Origin: Omphalotus guepiniiformis
Lineage: Eukaryota; Basidiomycota; Agaricomycetes; Agaricales; Omphalotaceae
DNA: 64,000 bases
Reading direction: 5' to 3'
NCBI GenBank assembly: GCA_028554645.1
Contig: JAQOOI010000070.1
Location: forward strand, 62,001 to 126,000
In this document: piece by piece, positions 44,553 to 55,715 of the stretch
Layout of the letters: the number at the start of each line of letters is the position of its first letter
Position numbering within the stretch: the stretch's first letter is position 1
Notes under the pieces: generated by a model
Told to the model about the DNA's origin: nothing
Database searches by the model: none
What the model saw: only the letters and a program-made list of their open reading frames with translations
Program-made: the position numbers and the translations under genes

Positions 44553-47500
44553 ATGGATGAAGATGGCAATGCCACAATTGCTGGATATAAGCTGCCAGAC
44601 AATGAATTGTTTTCAGAACCTGAAAAGGCTGAGGCATTTGTGTTTGCAGCTGAATCCATCATAAGAGAAAACGATATAGCGGCTGCAGATTCGGTTAGAT
44701 CGTATTTAAATCGGTCTGTAGACTCAGAAAAGAAACAAGTGTTCTGTACCTGGCGAGAAAATTTAAATTTGAATTCAAAAGAGCACTTAGATACTCAGAA
44801 TTCAGACTTAGATACTTGCACGGTACTTAATCACACTTCGGAACCCGCATCTGGAACTGAAAAGAGGATGAATAAGGGTAAAAAGGTCAAAAGGGAACCT
44901 AAACCTGTCCAATCTTCAAGACCCAGATGGAGTAGAGATAAGAATGGCAACAAAATGGCCAGATTGGTGACTGTTTTGGCTTCTAGAAAGTACAAACCAG
45001 TTGCTATTAAGGTCAAACCTGTTAAAGCTACCTTACCTGCGGAGTTCCGGATTGAAAGAAAAATAATTGGAGATCCGTTAAAAGATATGCCTGAGTTACC
45101 TACTCATCCTCCAGATTTCACTCCTGGTGAGAGGTACTCTCAAGAAAGAAAAGAAATTGTAGACAAGAATCATAATGAAGGTTTCTTATGGCCTGAAGAA
45201 ATGAAACTTGTACACCATCTTATGAAAGTCCAAGAAAAAGCATTTGCATGGGAAGCATCTGAAGGAGGAACCTTTAATACAGAGTTCTTTCCTCCAGTAA
45301 AGTTTCCAGTGTTACCACACACTCCTTGGGTAGAAAGGAATATTCCTATACCTCCAGGGATCTATGATCAAGTGTGTAAAATGATTAAGGACAAAATAGA
45401 TGCTGGTGTATATGAGCCGTCCAGTTCATCCTATAGATCCAGATGGTTCTGTGTCTTAAAGAAAGATGGGAAAAGCTTAAGATTGGTCCATAGTTTAGAA
45501 CCACTCAATAAAGTGACTATTCAACATTCAGGAATTCCTCCTGCAACTGCAGATATAGCTAGAAGCTTCTCTGGAAGAGCATGTTTGGGTTTACTGGATA
45601 TCTTTGTTGGGTATGATGAGAGGCTGGTTGATGAAAGTTCAAGAGATCTTACCACCTTCCAAACACCTTTTGGCCCACATAGATTAGTGAAGTTACCTAT
45701 GGGTTGGACAAACTCTGTCCCTATCTATCATGATGATGTTACATATATCTTCAGAGATGAAATTCCACATGTAACTAAACCTTACATTGATGATGTACCA
45801 GTAAAAGGGCCTGTCAGCAGATATGAAACTGCAGATGGAGGTTATGAAACTATCCCTGAAAATTCTGGCATCAGAAGATTTGTGTGGGAGCATCTGCAGA
45901 ATATGAACAGAATTGTGCAAAGAATGAAGCATGCTGGTGGTACCTTTGCAGGTACTAAAGCTTTTATCTGTGTAGCTGAAGGAGATGTTGTTGGACATCA
46001 TGTCAGTTATGAAGGAGAAAAGCCAGTTGAAAGGTTAGCTGAAGTTGTTCTGACTTGTGATGCATCAAAATGGTCTGAGAAGAAAGATATCCGGTCATTT
46101 TTGGGCACTGCTGGTCAGATGAGGATGTTCATAAAGGATTATGCCAAGAAAGCAAAACCTTTGACAATCTTAACTGGAGATGTGCCTTTTCAAATGGGTC
46201 CTGCAGAACTGGAAGCTGTAGAAATGATTAAAGATGGGATTAGGAATGCTCCAGCACTCCGTCCTATTGACTATGATTTAAGTACTGGAATCACCCTTTC
46301 AGTAGATACTTCCTGGATGGCAGTAGGTTTCCAACTATATCAGAGAGACCCTGCAGATTCAAAGAAAAAGTTCTACAATTGGATGGGTTCTATTACCTTA
46401 AATGAGAGAGAAGCAAGGTTTTCTCAACCCAAGAGAGAACTATATGGCTTGATGTTGGCCTTACAACAAACATACTACCAGACATATGGATGTAGGGATC
46501 TTACTGTGGAAACAGATGCAAGCTATATTAAAGGAATGCTTGACAAACCCAGTAGTGGTCCCAATGCAACTATAAACAGATGGATTGAAGAAATAAGGAA
46601 GTTCCACTTCACCTTGGTACACATCAAGGGCACTGAACATAAGGGACCAGATGGACTATCTAGACCACCTAGAGGAACCATACCAACTGAAAGAGCGGCA
46701 TCTAGAGATCCGGATTCATTTGTTGATGAAGATGATGGTCTGCCGGTGAAATTCAGAATGGGAGATGGTGAATCTGAGGTACCCTTTGATTTTGAAGCCT
46801 TTAAAGATGAAATAGATACTCGAGGTGGTTACTTGCAGGAAGTTGCAAAGTCAATAGACGACTTTGAAGACGATTTGCAAGAAGCTCTTGAAGAAGAACG
46901 TCACTTGAATTCCATTAGAGAGCTGTTAGCAATTCAACATCCAGTATCTAACTCGATGTTGCAGTTTGCACAGACCTTGGTTATACCTGAAGGAGGTACT
47001 GAATGGAAACATGAACACCCGTATAGAGAGGATCACAGATCTGCATCTACAAAGGAACTGGATGAACAACTAGACCTAATCAAAGATTGGTACCTGCAGG
47101 GCAATCAGCCTCTAGCTCACCTAGGTGAGACTGCTATGAAAAAGTTCATTTCCAGGGCTGTAAAGTTCTTTGTAGACAGAGATGGGAGACTCTATAGAAG
47201 GAATGATGATACAGGAGGCCAGCATAGACTGGTTGTGCCTAAAGAGAAAAGGATGTACATGATGCATGCTGCTCATGACCATCTGGGACATAAAGGAATG
47301 TTTGCAACAAAAGCTCTCATAGAGAAGCGTTTTTGGTGGCCAGATTTGAATGGAGATGTCAATTGGTTTGTCAAATCCTGCCAAATCTGCCAGAACCGAA
47401 AATTAGAATTGTTGAAGATTCCTCCCACTCTTACACACACTCCCTCCCTGTTTCAGAAGATTCATGTGGATGTATTTAAAGTATCACCTCCAAGTAATGG

Positions 47501-48596
47501 TTGCAAGGATGTTGTACATGGCAGATGTGCACTCTCATCCTGGTCTGAAGGAAGAGCCTTAAGATCTGACAATGCTAGATCATTGGGGGAATGGTTCTTT
47601 GATGATATTATATGCAGATGGGGATGTCTGGATGAAGTAGTAACTGATAATGCACCCCAGATGCGAGCTATGCTTAAATGGCTAGAAGATAAATATGGAA
47701 TTAAAGGAATTACTATATCTCCTTACAATTCCCAAGCAAATGGCAAGATTGAGAGAGCCCACTTTGACATTAGAACTGCCTTGGCAAAAGCTACAGGTGG
47801 AGATCTAAAGAGATGGTGGTGGTTTCTCAAACATGTCTTCTGGGCAGATAGAATTACAGCTAGAAAAGGACTTGGATGTTCACCATACTTCCTTGTTACT
47901 GGAGCTGAACCTATCCTACCCTTGGATATTGTTGAATCTACATGGTTAGTAAAACTTCCAGATAGAATCTTGACATATGAGGAACTTATTGGCTACAGAG
48001 CTCAAGCTCTAGCTAAGCATAGAACCCATGTGCAGGAGATGATATCTAGAATTGATACAACCAAGAAAGAGACTCTTAGACAATATGAAGAAGAATACAG
48101 AAATGTTATCAGAGACTTTGATTTCAAACCTGGTACACTTATACAAGTCAGAAATACACAAGTTGAGAAGAACTTGGACAGAAAAATGTATCCTAGATAC
48201 CTGGGACCCATGATTGTAATAAGGAGAACCAAAGGGGGATCCTACATTGTGGCCCAGATGGATGGCACAGTACTCAGAGAAAAGGTTGCTGCCTTCAGAG
48301 TACTACCCCATGTAGCTAGATATGAACCAATTCAACTGCCTGAGAACATTCATGAACTTATAGACTTGACTAGTGAACAACTAGAAGAGATGGTCAATGA
48401 TAACAATGAGCTAGACCCTGAACTTGAGAGAGATTACATCTTTGACAGTATTCCTCAACTGAGAATTCCTGCTGAAGATGAAGATCTTGATGAGTCCAGT
48501 GATGAAGAACTACAATCTGCAAACGATGCAGATGAAGAAGAACCAGATTGGGACGCTCCAGTCCAGACTAGGTCCCAATCTTCACAAAATAAATGA
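44553..48596 (+). CDS. pol: Pol: reverse transcriptase, RNase H, integrase
   Basis: 1347 aa from the first ATG; the frame is open upstream to the frameshift site. The RT spans about residues 250-480 with LLDIFVGYDERL and the active-site YIDD (about 411). RNase H follows with LSVDTSWMAVGFQLY and ETDASYIKGML (about 583-660). The integrase zinc module is HAAHDHLGHKG...CQICQ (about 902-945), and the DDE core has HVDVF (971), VTDNAP (1030) and KIERAH (1066). The C-terminal GPY-like module is MYPRYLGPMIVIRRTKGGSY, followed by an acidic tail. Domain order is Ty3/gypsy. No chromodomain is recognised. All catalytic residues are present. Confidence 0.95.
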   Translation: MDEDGNATIAGYKLPDNELFSEPEKAEAFVFAAESIIRENDIAAADSVRSYLNRSVDSEKKQVFCTWRENLNLNSKEHLDTQNSDLDTCTVLNHTSEPASGTEKRMNKGKKVKREPKPVQSSRPRWSRDKNGNKMARLVTVLASRKYKPVAIKVKPVKATLPAEFRIERKIIGDPLKDMPELPTHPPDFTPGERYSQERKEIVDKNHNEGFLWPEEMKLVHHLMKVQEKAFAWEASEGGTFNTEFFPPVKFPVLPHTPWVERNIPIPPGIYDQVCKMIKDKIDAGVYEPSSSSYRSRWFCVLKKDGKSLRLVHSLEPLNKVTIQHSGIPPATADIARSFSGRACLGLLDIFVGYDERLVDESSRDLTTFQTPFGPHRLVKLPMGWTNSVPIYHDDVTYIFRDEIPHVTKPYIDDVPVKGPVSRYETADGGYETIPENSGIRRFVWEHLQNMNRIVQRMKHAGGTFAGTKAFICVAEGDVVGHHVSYEGEKPVERLAEVVLTCDASKWSEKKDIRSFLGTAGQMRMFIKDYAKKAKPLTILTGDVPFQMGPAELEAVEMIKDGIRNAPALRPIDYDLSTGITLSVDTSWMAVGFQLYQRDPADSKKKFYNWMGSITLNEREARFSQPKRELYGLMLALQQTYYQTYGCRDLTVETDASYIKGMLDKPSSGPNATINRWIEEIRKFHFTLVHIKGTEHKGPDGLSRPPRGTIPTERAASRDPDSFVDEDDGLPVKFRMGDGESEVPFDFEAFKDEIDTRGGYLQEVAKSIDDFEDDLQEALEEERHLNSIRELLAIQHPVSNSMLQFAQTLVIPEGGTEWKHEHPYREDHRSASTKELDEQLDLIKDWYLQGNQPLAHLGETAMKKFISRAVKFFVDRDGRLYRRNDDTGGQHRLVVPKEKRMYMMHAAHDHLGHKGMFATKALIEKRFWWPDLNGDVNWFVKSCQICQNRKLELLKIPPTLTHTPSLFQKIHVDVFKVSPPSNGCKDVVHGRCALSSWSEGRALRSDNARSLGEWFFDDIICRWGCLDEVVTDNAPQMRAMLKWLEDKYGIKGITISPYNSQANGKIERAHFDIRTALAKATGGDLKRWWWFLKHVFWADRITARKGLGCSPYFLVTGAEPILPLDIVESTWLVKLPDRILTYEELIGYRAQALAKHRTHVQEMISRIDTTKKETLRQYEEEYRNVIRDFDFKPGTLIQVRNTQVEKNLDRKMYPRYLGPMIVIRRTKGGSYIVAQMDGTVLREKVAAFRVLPHVARYEPIQLPENIHELIDLTSEQLEEMVNDNNELDPELERDYIFDSIPQLRIPAEDEDLDESSDEELQSANDADEEEPDWDAPVQTRSQSSQNK

Positions 48597-48798
48597 TAAA
48601 CACACTATATTTGAACAAAGTACGAGATAGACACTGAAAAAGTGACTACCTAGTTGCAGATGAAAGTAAAAAGTGGGTAACAGTAGTATGCACTACTAAG
48701 ATAAACATAAAGGGTGTCTGAAGATGTCCTATACGATGTACCAATACCGTGTAAACTGCCCATAAATGATACTGAGATGTCCAGATGTAACATTAAAG

Positions 48799-50200
48799 TC
48801 AGAAAATGTCTGCAGATGGGAAGGCATGGAAAGGAGCTGGATCATCAGCAGTACCTGGGCCAGACTCCAAGGGACTCTGGTTGGCCCTGTAAGCCTTCTC
48901 CTTCTGTCTTCGGAGCAATTCCAGACGGGAAAACTCCTTGTAGGCAAATCTGTACTGAGAATGATGATACTGAATGGCATGTTGATGAACACTGAGTTCT
49001 GTCTTCAAGAAGTTGGAAATTGATTGAAGAACCTCAGGAGAGAAGTGGTCCAAGTCCATGAAAGGGAACAGAGCAGTGATACGAGTCACAATCTCTTCTC
49101 CACTCTCCCGGAGTTTGCGCTCATCTGCAGGATAATTGAGTTAGATACTCGAAAAAGCCGCAGATTGGGTGACTACTCACGGTCTGTCTCCTCTCTAAGG
49201 TTGACGATTGGGTTCTCAATCCGAGGCTTCTTCATGACAATCACCTTGTGGGGCTCAGGAATAGGTTCATTCTACATGAACATTTATAGTCAGTACATAA
49301 AACTGCATGAATATCTCCAGATGGAACTAAAAACTTACATCTTTGGGTCCAACTGAGGTAGCCTGAAAAGTTACCAAGGTACATCAGTCAAGAGAAACGA
49401 ATGAACAGTTCTGAACATAAATCTGCTTACCCTTGGAGAAGTAATTACTACTTTTTCCTTGGAAGACTTATGAACTGTGGTAGTAGTGGGAGAACCTTTG
49501 GTTTTGTCCTTGCTAGAGTCCTTGTTATCCTTATTGGGAGCGTGGATCGACGCAGAAAGCCCAAGGGAAGGTCCATCTGCCATCTGAGAAAAGAAAGACC
49601 ATGTTGGGATTTGTGTTAGATACTCAGTAACCAAGGAGTTAGATACTTACAGTAACGTCTCCGTCACCAGTAATGACCTCAATCTCTTCATCGTCATCAT
49701 CGTCATCCTCAATAAGTTCGGGAGTTTTAGCTGGCTACACACCGATAGGCAGTTAGATACTCGAAATGAGAGGGATGGTCAATAAAAACGTACTTTGCGC
49801 TTCTTAGACCCACTGAGAGTCTCTCTGCGCTTTGCCAAGTCGTCCCGGAAAGCTTTAATGGCGGAGAAAGTGTCAGGTTCACCTACAGATGGAAACTTTT
49901 TGACTGCATCTGCGACCAGATTGACACCTTTGTCGAACAAAGTGAACGCTTCCTCGGACTTAGCAACTGCATATGCAGGCAGAGACTTCTTCTGTAATAA
50001 GAAATCAAGTTAGATACTGGACCTGGAATCAAAGATTGAACATTTACAAGATGACTAGCAAGGGCTGTAATAAGCATCCCAAGCAGTTCAGTATCCGCAT
50101 CTTTGGCCTCCATGGCTCCAGTAGCTCGAGAAAGATATCGCTGCGTTGTGGCAACCCACTCAGGACGCTCAGGCCAAGTCTTGGGACCTTTAGGGGCCAT
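48799..50200 (-). CDS. Antisense accessory gene A of the retroelement
   Basis: Seven minus-strand exons: 50048-50200, 49794-49991, 49651-49734, 49431-49583, 49339-49362, 49181-49271, 48799-49124. All have GT-AG introns and matching phases, total 342 aa. The protein starts MAPKGPKTWPERPEWVATTQ. It has helical segments (ATGAMEAKDADTELLGMLIT), a basic RRETLSGSKKRK, an acidic ED-rich patch, a Ser/Thr/Lys linker and a C-terminal coiled region (FPFMDLDHFSPEVLQSISNF, YAYKEFSRLELLRRQKEKAY-like). It runs head-on toward pol, 202 bp between stops. Exon 5 is only 24 nt. No family is recognised; the role is unknown. It lies inside the LTR pair and is therefore carried by the element. Confidence 0.75.
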
Positions 50201-51040
50201 AACTGTAAAATATAGAGATAAAGAAATGATAAAAGTGGAAGGGATGTAGAACCAAGTAATAGATGGTGCTGAGTCGTTCTGAATCTGCGCTGCACCTTTT
50301 ATATCTGGTCTACCCCGTCTAAATCTGCACGTTGGTCATTACTCCTATGCTGTTCAAACAGGCACCATGAGGCCTAGCCAGCGTAGCAGATTGATCAACG
50401 GGGACGTTGAAGTTACTTTTACTTGGGGGGAGAGAGCACACAAAGTTGACAAGGCCAAAATTTTGAATTTTTGAAATTTCAAATATCTCAAATCTGGAGA
50501 TCTAGACAGCTTTGACCGCAGAGGACTTAGCCGAATAGCATTGCCGAGTAACCGAGAGCTCTCAACCTTGACAGAAAGGACTTATTAAATTCAATGTATC
50601 CTCAAAAAGAAACGATACTTATTGAAAATTGTGGGCTTAAGTCATTTAAAGAATTGTTTCCCTCTAGAATCGAGTTAGATACTCAACTTGAAGGAGACTC
50701 TCAATATGATTTCTTATGTTTCACACCAGATTCATGCCAAGAAAAATGAAATATGTATTTTTGAGCATAGAAGCTCAGGACTATAATAAGAGATACTTCG
50801 ACCTATACTACTATAAAGTAAGTACAGGGAGTATCTACAGAAAAAGCGATGTATAAAATTTTTATATATTTGGGCAACCTGGTGTGTTGAACACCAAGGT
50901 CACCCGCGACGAAATGCGAACGGATACGGGAGGTCCCAGCCAAGGGAAGAGAACGACAGATCTGTGAGATTGGGACTGAGAGATGGAGAAAGTAAAGGGA
51001 AAAAGGGGTACGAACTATGTGCGCACCCGAGCCTTGAAAG
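50201..51040. promoter_or_regulatory. Spacer between antisense genes, with promoter of gene A
   Basis: On the minus strand a TATA-like atataaaa (50304-50297) lies about 97 bp upstream of the gene A start. The rest is AT-rich and noncoding and contains one more gagttagatactc word at 50683. The 3' end of gene B borders it at 51041. Confidence 0.5.
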
Positions 51041-53565
51041 TCACTCTGAGAGGGGATCGTCCCTCCCAGCTAGTGGACTGCTTTCTGGCACTAAGACCCT
51101 GCCCGTCGTCTCCTCCTCCAGCTCGTCTTCCTTGTCCTCATCCTCTTCGACCGTGACTTGCGAAGCACCGACCGCCTGAGGCGATTCGTCGATGTCAGCT
51201 GTAGCAACGGGAGTGGAAGGAACACGGGATGGACCAGCTTGCTGCTCGACCTCTGGATCCACCACGACGAAACGACCAGATTTGTTCCTAGCGATATAGC
51301 TTGCCCGAGACACCAGGTTGATGTCCCATCCAAGCGCGGTAGCCAGTAGTTTGAGCTGTTCGTCCGAATAGTCAAATGTCGGGTCGCCAGTCTGAACCTG
51401 ATGTAAAACGAGACGAGGATCGCGACACGAAGCCTTGATATGATCTTGACACTGCAAGATCGTCCGGTGTACCCGTTCCATCGCTCGCATCTGCGCGGAG
51501 ACGCTGTTCTGCATGTCCTCGTAGGTGTCGATGAGAATCTGCAACTGCTCAGCTTCCTGAGAGACAACTAAGAAACGAAGAACCTTTAATAAAAGATGTC
51601 TAAGGAAATGAAAGGAATACTTACCTGTACTGCCGCTACGAGCCAATGTGTATGAAAGGCATCGCAACTGATCGCTGCCTTCCAAACCGTACGACCAGCT
51701 ACAGGTATGGTTGTCCTTTGCGCAGGTAGCGCAGCGCCATTCGAAAGTCTTGCTGTTGAACTGAGGACGACACTCCCTACCTTCTGTGTGTGTACCGCCG
51801 ACGCAGGCAGCACAAATGGAGTCGCCGAAGAACTAAAAGAGTGACGAAAAGAAAATTTAGCGGGTGTTAATCTCGAGTCAGAGAGAGGCGTACCCGATCG
51901 AATGTGCGATTAACGGAAACGAGCTGTTGTAAAGTGACAGGACGGCCGTAAGGCCATCCAAAGACAACACGACCTGTAAAAGAACTGTTAAACAAACGCT
52001 AGAAAAATGAAAGTGAAGGATACTTACCAGGTACCTGCTCAAAGTCCTCCTTGGCACGATTCTGCGGCGTACGGCCATCTGAGCGCTAAGGAAGACATTG
52101 TCAGTAATAAGAGCTGAAATAAAAGAAATGATGAGACTTACGTGGAGATTTGGGGCCTCATGACGGGTGCCCGGGGCTAGAGAAACAGAAGATGTTGCGA
52201 AATCGGCGCGAGAAGCCCACAAAGGAGCCTCAAAGTCGACGTTGAGATTGACTGGGGCCTTAGCACCCTCAGTCTTGACCAATTTCTCCTCTTCCTTCTT
52301 CTCCTCTTCCTCGTCGCTGGATGCAGGAACAGTAATTGAAGTCGCCTTGGAGCGAGTCTTTCGAGACGCTGGTTCATCGGCAGGCTCTTCCACACGCATC
52401 TTCCGAATCTTCGGTTTTGGCTTGACCACCTGTTTACCCTTGCCCTGCGTAAGAAAACATGAGAAAAGAATAAATAAATCTATAAGGAAACGTACCTTTG
52501 AAGCTGCAGCTGCAGGCTTCTTACCCTCAGAAACGCGAGACTTCTTGACCGGAGGCTCAGAGTTCTCGGACTCGAAGTCAGTATCATCGTCGTCGTCGTC
52601 GGTCAGCTCAGTAGATTCGGCCGTGGCTTCAACGTCGGAGATCTTGCGTTTCATCTAAAAATGATAAAATAAGAAGGACCTCTTCAAACAAAAAGAAAAG
52701 ACATACCGAACGACCCGGTAAGGGCGTTACACTAGTCTTGGCCTTTGGCTTTGGCTGAGGCTTTGGTTTTGAAATCGGTGCCGAAACCTTCGAAGATTCA
52801 GCGCGAGCAACCTTGGCGGACGAAGCAAGTGTGGCGAGAGGCGGGAGTAAGATCTCATCGTCGTCGTTGTCTTCCTCGAGCTGCGGAGTTTGCTTAAGCT
52901 TAGGAAATGGAGGTAGTGGTTCCCACAAATTGCGAAGCTGTAAAGAGTTAGCAAAAGAAATGAAACCAGTCTGAGAGATACTTACTGTATACTTGAGGCA
53001 GAAAGAATCAAGTTTAGCGCGGTTTAGCCCCCAGGGCGGCACAATAAATGAGGTCGGTTTGGCCTGATGAAGCCATAAAGCGAGATTGCATACAGAAAGA
53101 AAAGAACCGGTAAAATAGTCGGGGAGATGTGTATGTGCTCGCTGGCAGCGATTGAAAGTCAAAGCAACGCGAGTCTGTCAAGATGAGGTTAGCTATAACG
53201 AAGATGAAAAGAAATGATGCCTACCAAGGCGAGATTCAAATCGTCGAAAGCGGATGTAATGGTCCTCAACCTAAGACCCTTTCCAAACTCCTTGAACGAT
53301 TGGTCCCGTAGACGTCGGTCCAAGTCGCCTAGCCTTGAAACGATGGCGGAAAGAGCCTTGTAATCCTCTTCGTTCATGTCTGAGAGCTGTGAGAGGGAAG
53401 AGAAAAGAAAGAGGCCGTCAATTGAGAGCGGTTCTCGAATATATATGTGACACACTGTGAAAAGCAGCGCGTGAGAGAAAGGAATTAAAAAGGACTTACC
53501 GGTACCTCGGAAGGCTCCCTACTGAGAGTGATAGAGGAAGCCAATTGCCTTGAAAAGTCATCCAT
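51041..53565 (-). CDS. Antisense accessory gene B of the retroelement, Cys-cluster protein
   Basis: Ten minus-strand exons: 53500-53565, 53225-53386, 52986-53174, 52707-52937, 52496-52654, 52142-52444, 52028-52085, 51894-51973, 51625-51832, 51041-51567. They total 1983 nt, 660 aa, with all introns GT-AG and in phase. The N-terminal 160 residues are helical (TRVALTFNRCQRAHTHLPDY). The middle 250 residues are highly charged, with Lys/Arg and poly-Asp/Glu tracts (nuclear-type). A cysteine cluster C-x2-C-x10-C-x12-C-x2-C-x6-C at about 423-462 (CAACVGG...CATCAKDNHTCSW) could bind zinc and DNA. A coiled-coil follows (AEQLQILIDTYEDMQNSVSA), then an acidic tail. A chromatin- or DNA-binding role is inferred only from composition and cysteines. 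Confidence 0.75.
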
Positions 53566-53616
53566 CGGGGGACGAAGTGAGATGTGAAGAGAAAACGAGA
53601 ATCACTGTCTGTTTAA

Positions 53617-53630
53617 GTCGAAACTTCGAC
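53617..53630. promoter_or_regulatory. Palindrome upstream of antisense gene B
   Basis: gtcgaa-ac-ttcgac, a 6 bp dyad 52 bp upstream of the gene B ATG. A possible regulatory site; evidence is position only. Confidence 0.35.
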
Positions 53631-53860
53631 AGAAGCAGATTGCGGGTTTCGCCGAAGTCTGACATTGCCGTCACATGCCGATGTAAATGTATTGACTGGC
53701 GATCAATCGAGAAAAGTTTTGCCTAAAGGCAGTCCGTGAAACGTGATATTGTGATATTGAACAGTACGAAATGCGCTTCTATGACCAATCTGCTAGTAAT
53801 AATTGTATCTAACTCGATTTTGGCCCATCTGGTACGATCGAGGACAATCTTATTTTACTT

Positions 53861-53869
53861 TGGGGGAGA
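53861..53869 (+). promoter_or_regulatory. Polypurine tract
   Basis: tgggggaga lies directly before the right LTR, the expected position of the plus-strand primer. Confidence 0.7.
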
Positions 53870-55715
53870 TGTTGCGTCAAAAAGCCTTTCAGTACTGAAA
53901 TCTATCAGATTGAAGTAAATATGGAATGTTCAAGCATTGGAAACTGAACATAAAGGATTAGAGTCACCCCAGACTGCTAGTTAAGACATGAAACATACTT
54001 GTACTCACAATACCTAAGTGTAGTGTTTGCTACAGTACTGAATCTGGTACTAAGCAACTGTGACCAATGGGTTATACAAAGAGATACTAGTTATGCCTCT
54101 CCAGATGTGTTGGAATTCCAATGTTCCATACCAGATTGAGTTGGTCAGACCCACCCTCTAATAACTAGAGACTCTACCAAGTATTGTTGACTGTAATCCA
54201 AGGGGTTGATGGATTTTCACTTCAATTGAACAACTATCTAAGTCCTTTGGACTGATCAAAAGTTCCAGCTGGTCTTGCTAACTAAGTTGGCACTATAAGA
54301 TTGAATGCTGAGAATATGGGCAATCTTGAAGGTTGTATTACCAGAGAAATATTGTACATTGAGTACTATGTGGATATAATGTCACTGAGATGAAATGCCA
54401 ATCTGTGTAATAATGGAAGTAGATTCAAAAGTTACATCTGCATAAATGAGTTAGATACTCAATACTCATGCTGGAAGGAGTTAGATACTGAAAATGAGTA
54501 TCTCTCTGGATCTGAGTATCTCTCTGAAATTCAGTAACCCTCTGAACTTGATGAAAGACAAAGGCGCTCTAATGGGAGGTCTTAGACGAAACTATGGGAT
54601 AGAATACTGTCCTAGGAGAAGCTGAGAGCTATCCTAAACAAGAAATATAACCTGAGTACAAATCTGACCAAAAAAAGAGATGTATAGGGGTAAAACTTGA
54701 AATAAACAGTTACTGTACCTTACTGTGGCTGATAGAAACGATGAAGCATGGTCTAGATAAGCTCTAGAGCTTCTACACAACTCCTAATGCTGCCCTAGTA
54801 GAGGAGAATGTGCCAATTTTGGAGAAACTTATAGGGGACCAGATTTGCAATGCACTAAGGAGAATGTCACCTGTCAGGATACTGGTTGCTATTTACAGGA
54901 TCTGGACCTTTATTTAGATACCCTGGGTACGCCCTAACACACCTAGAACGCGGACAAAGCGATATATTTCTGTTTTTATACCAATCTATACCCAAAGTTC
55001 CTACATTTTGACTATCTAACTGGAAAATTACCTAGAAAACTACCTAAAAAGAATCCAATCTCTGCTCAATTGATACTTACTTACTTTTGACTCATTTACT
55101 GTTCAGATTACTCTTTTAATTTCGAGATATATGTTTGATTTTATGATTTAGTATATATAGCTTACAGAGTATCTATTTAGATTTTCTTAAGCAAGTACTG
55201 CCCAAAGCTACAAGCCAAAGCAGGAAAACCTTCTTAGACGAAATATAGCCTGGCTCTTTAGAGTTCAGTTCGAGAAATATCCAGTTGTGAAAACTTCTGT
55301 AAAGTCCCTTGTGGCAGATAAATTGAAAGAGATACTGAATCTTTGCTGAAACTGCTGTTCTGTCTGTGCTGAATCTGCCTGCTGAAACTGTCTGTGCTGC
55401 ATCTGAAACTGTTCCCTGCATTGTCTGACCATTGGATCGAGTTTAAACATCGAGATTGATTGTCCTGAATTCCTCCTGAACCCTGAAAACCACCCTTACC
55501 TTCTGTCTGAATCTTGTGTTTTGAGATACCCTCTGCCATTTTTCACCCAGATTGAGATAAAGACATCTGTAACCCTGCAGATTCAAAGTTCAATTGTTGC
55601 GTCTAACTGTGCGGAATCTCTGACAACGCCAGTCACACCTCACCCTACATCATTTTGATTTGAGTTGGATTGTGCTCATTTGAGTATCTCTCTCGTTCAT
55701 TTCATAGTCACTACA
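53870..55715 (+). repeat. Right LTR
   Basis: 1846 bp, same length as the left LTR. Differences seen by eye are at the position corresponding to 40725 (ttctctgc versus ttccctgc) and near 40785 (gaatccctcc versus gaattcctcc). Confidence 0.95.

Larger units (their letters stand above)
39182..55715 (+). mobile_element. 16.5 kb Ty3/gypsy LTR retrotransposon
   Basis: Bounded by two 1846 bp LTRs in direct orientation (TGTTGCG...ACTACA) and flanked by ccgg at 39178-39181 and 55716-55719. A primer-binding site follows the left LTR and a purine tract precedes the right LTR. Internal order is gag, protease, RT-RNase H-integrase (plus strand, 41537-48596), then two multi-exon genes on the minus strand (48799-50200 and 51041-53565). 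Integrase after RT defines Ty3/gypsy. All ORFs look intact and the LTRs differ at only two sites that I could find, so insertion is very recent and the copy may be autonomous. Confidence 0.95.

Noticed and set aside
48799..53565. The two antisense genes as a host segment inserted into, or surrounding, the element
   Set aside because: They lie strictly between pol and the polypurine tract of one element with matched LTRs, and no additional target duplication or termini were seen around them. Nested insertion remains testable with other copies.
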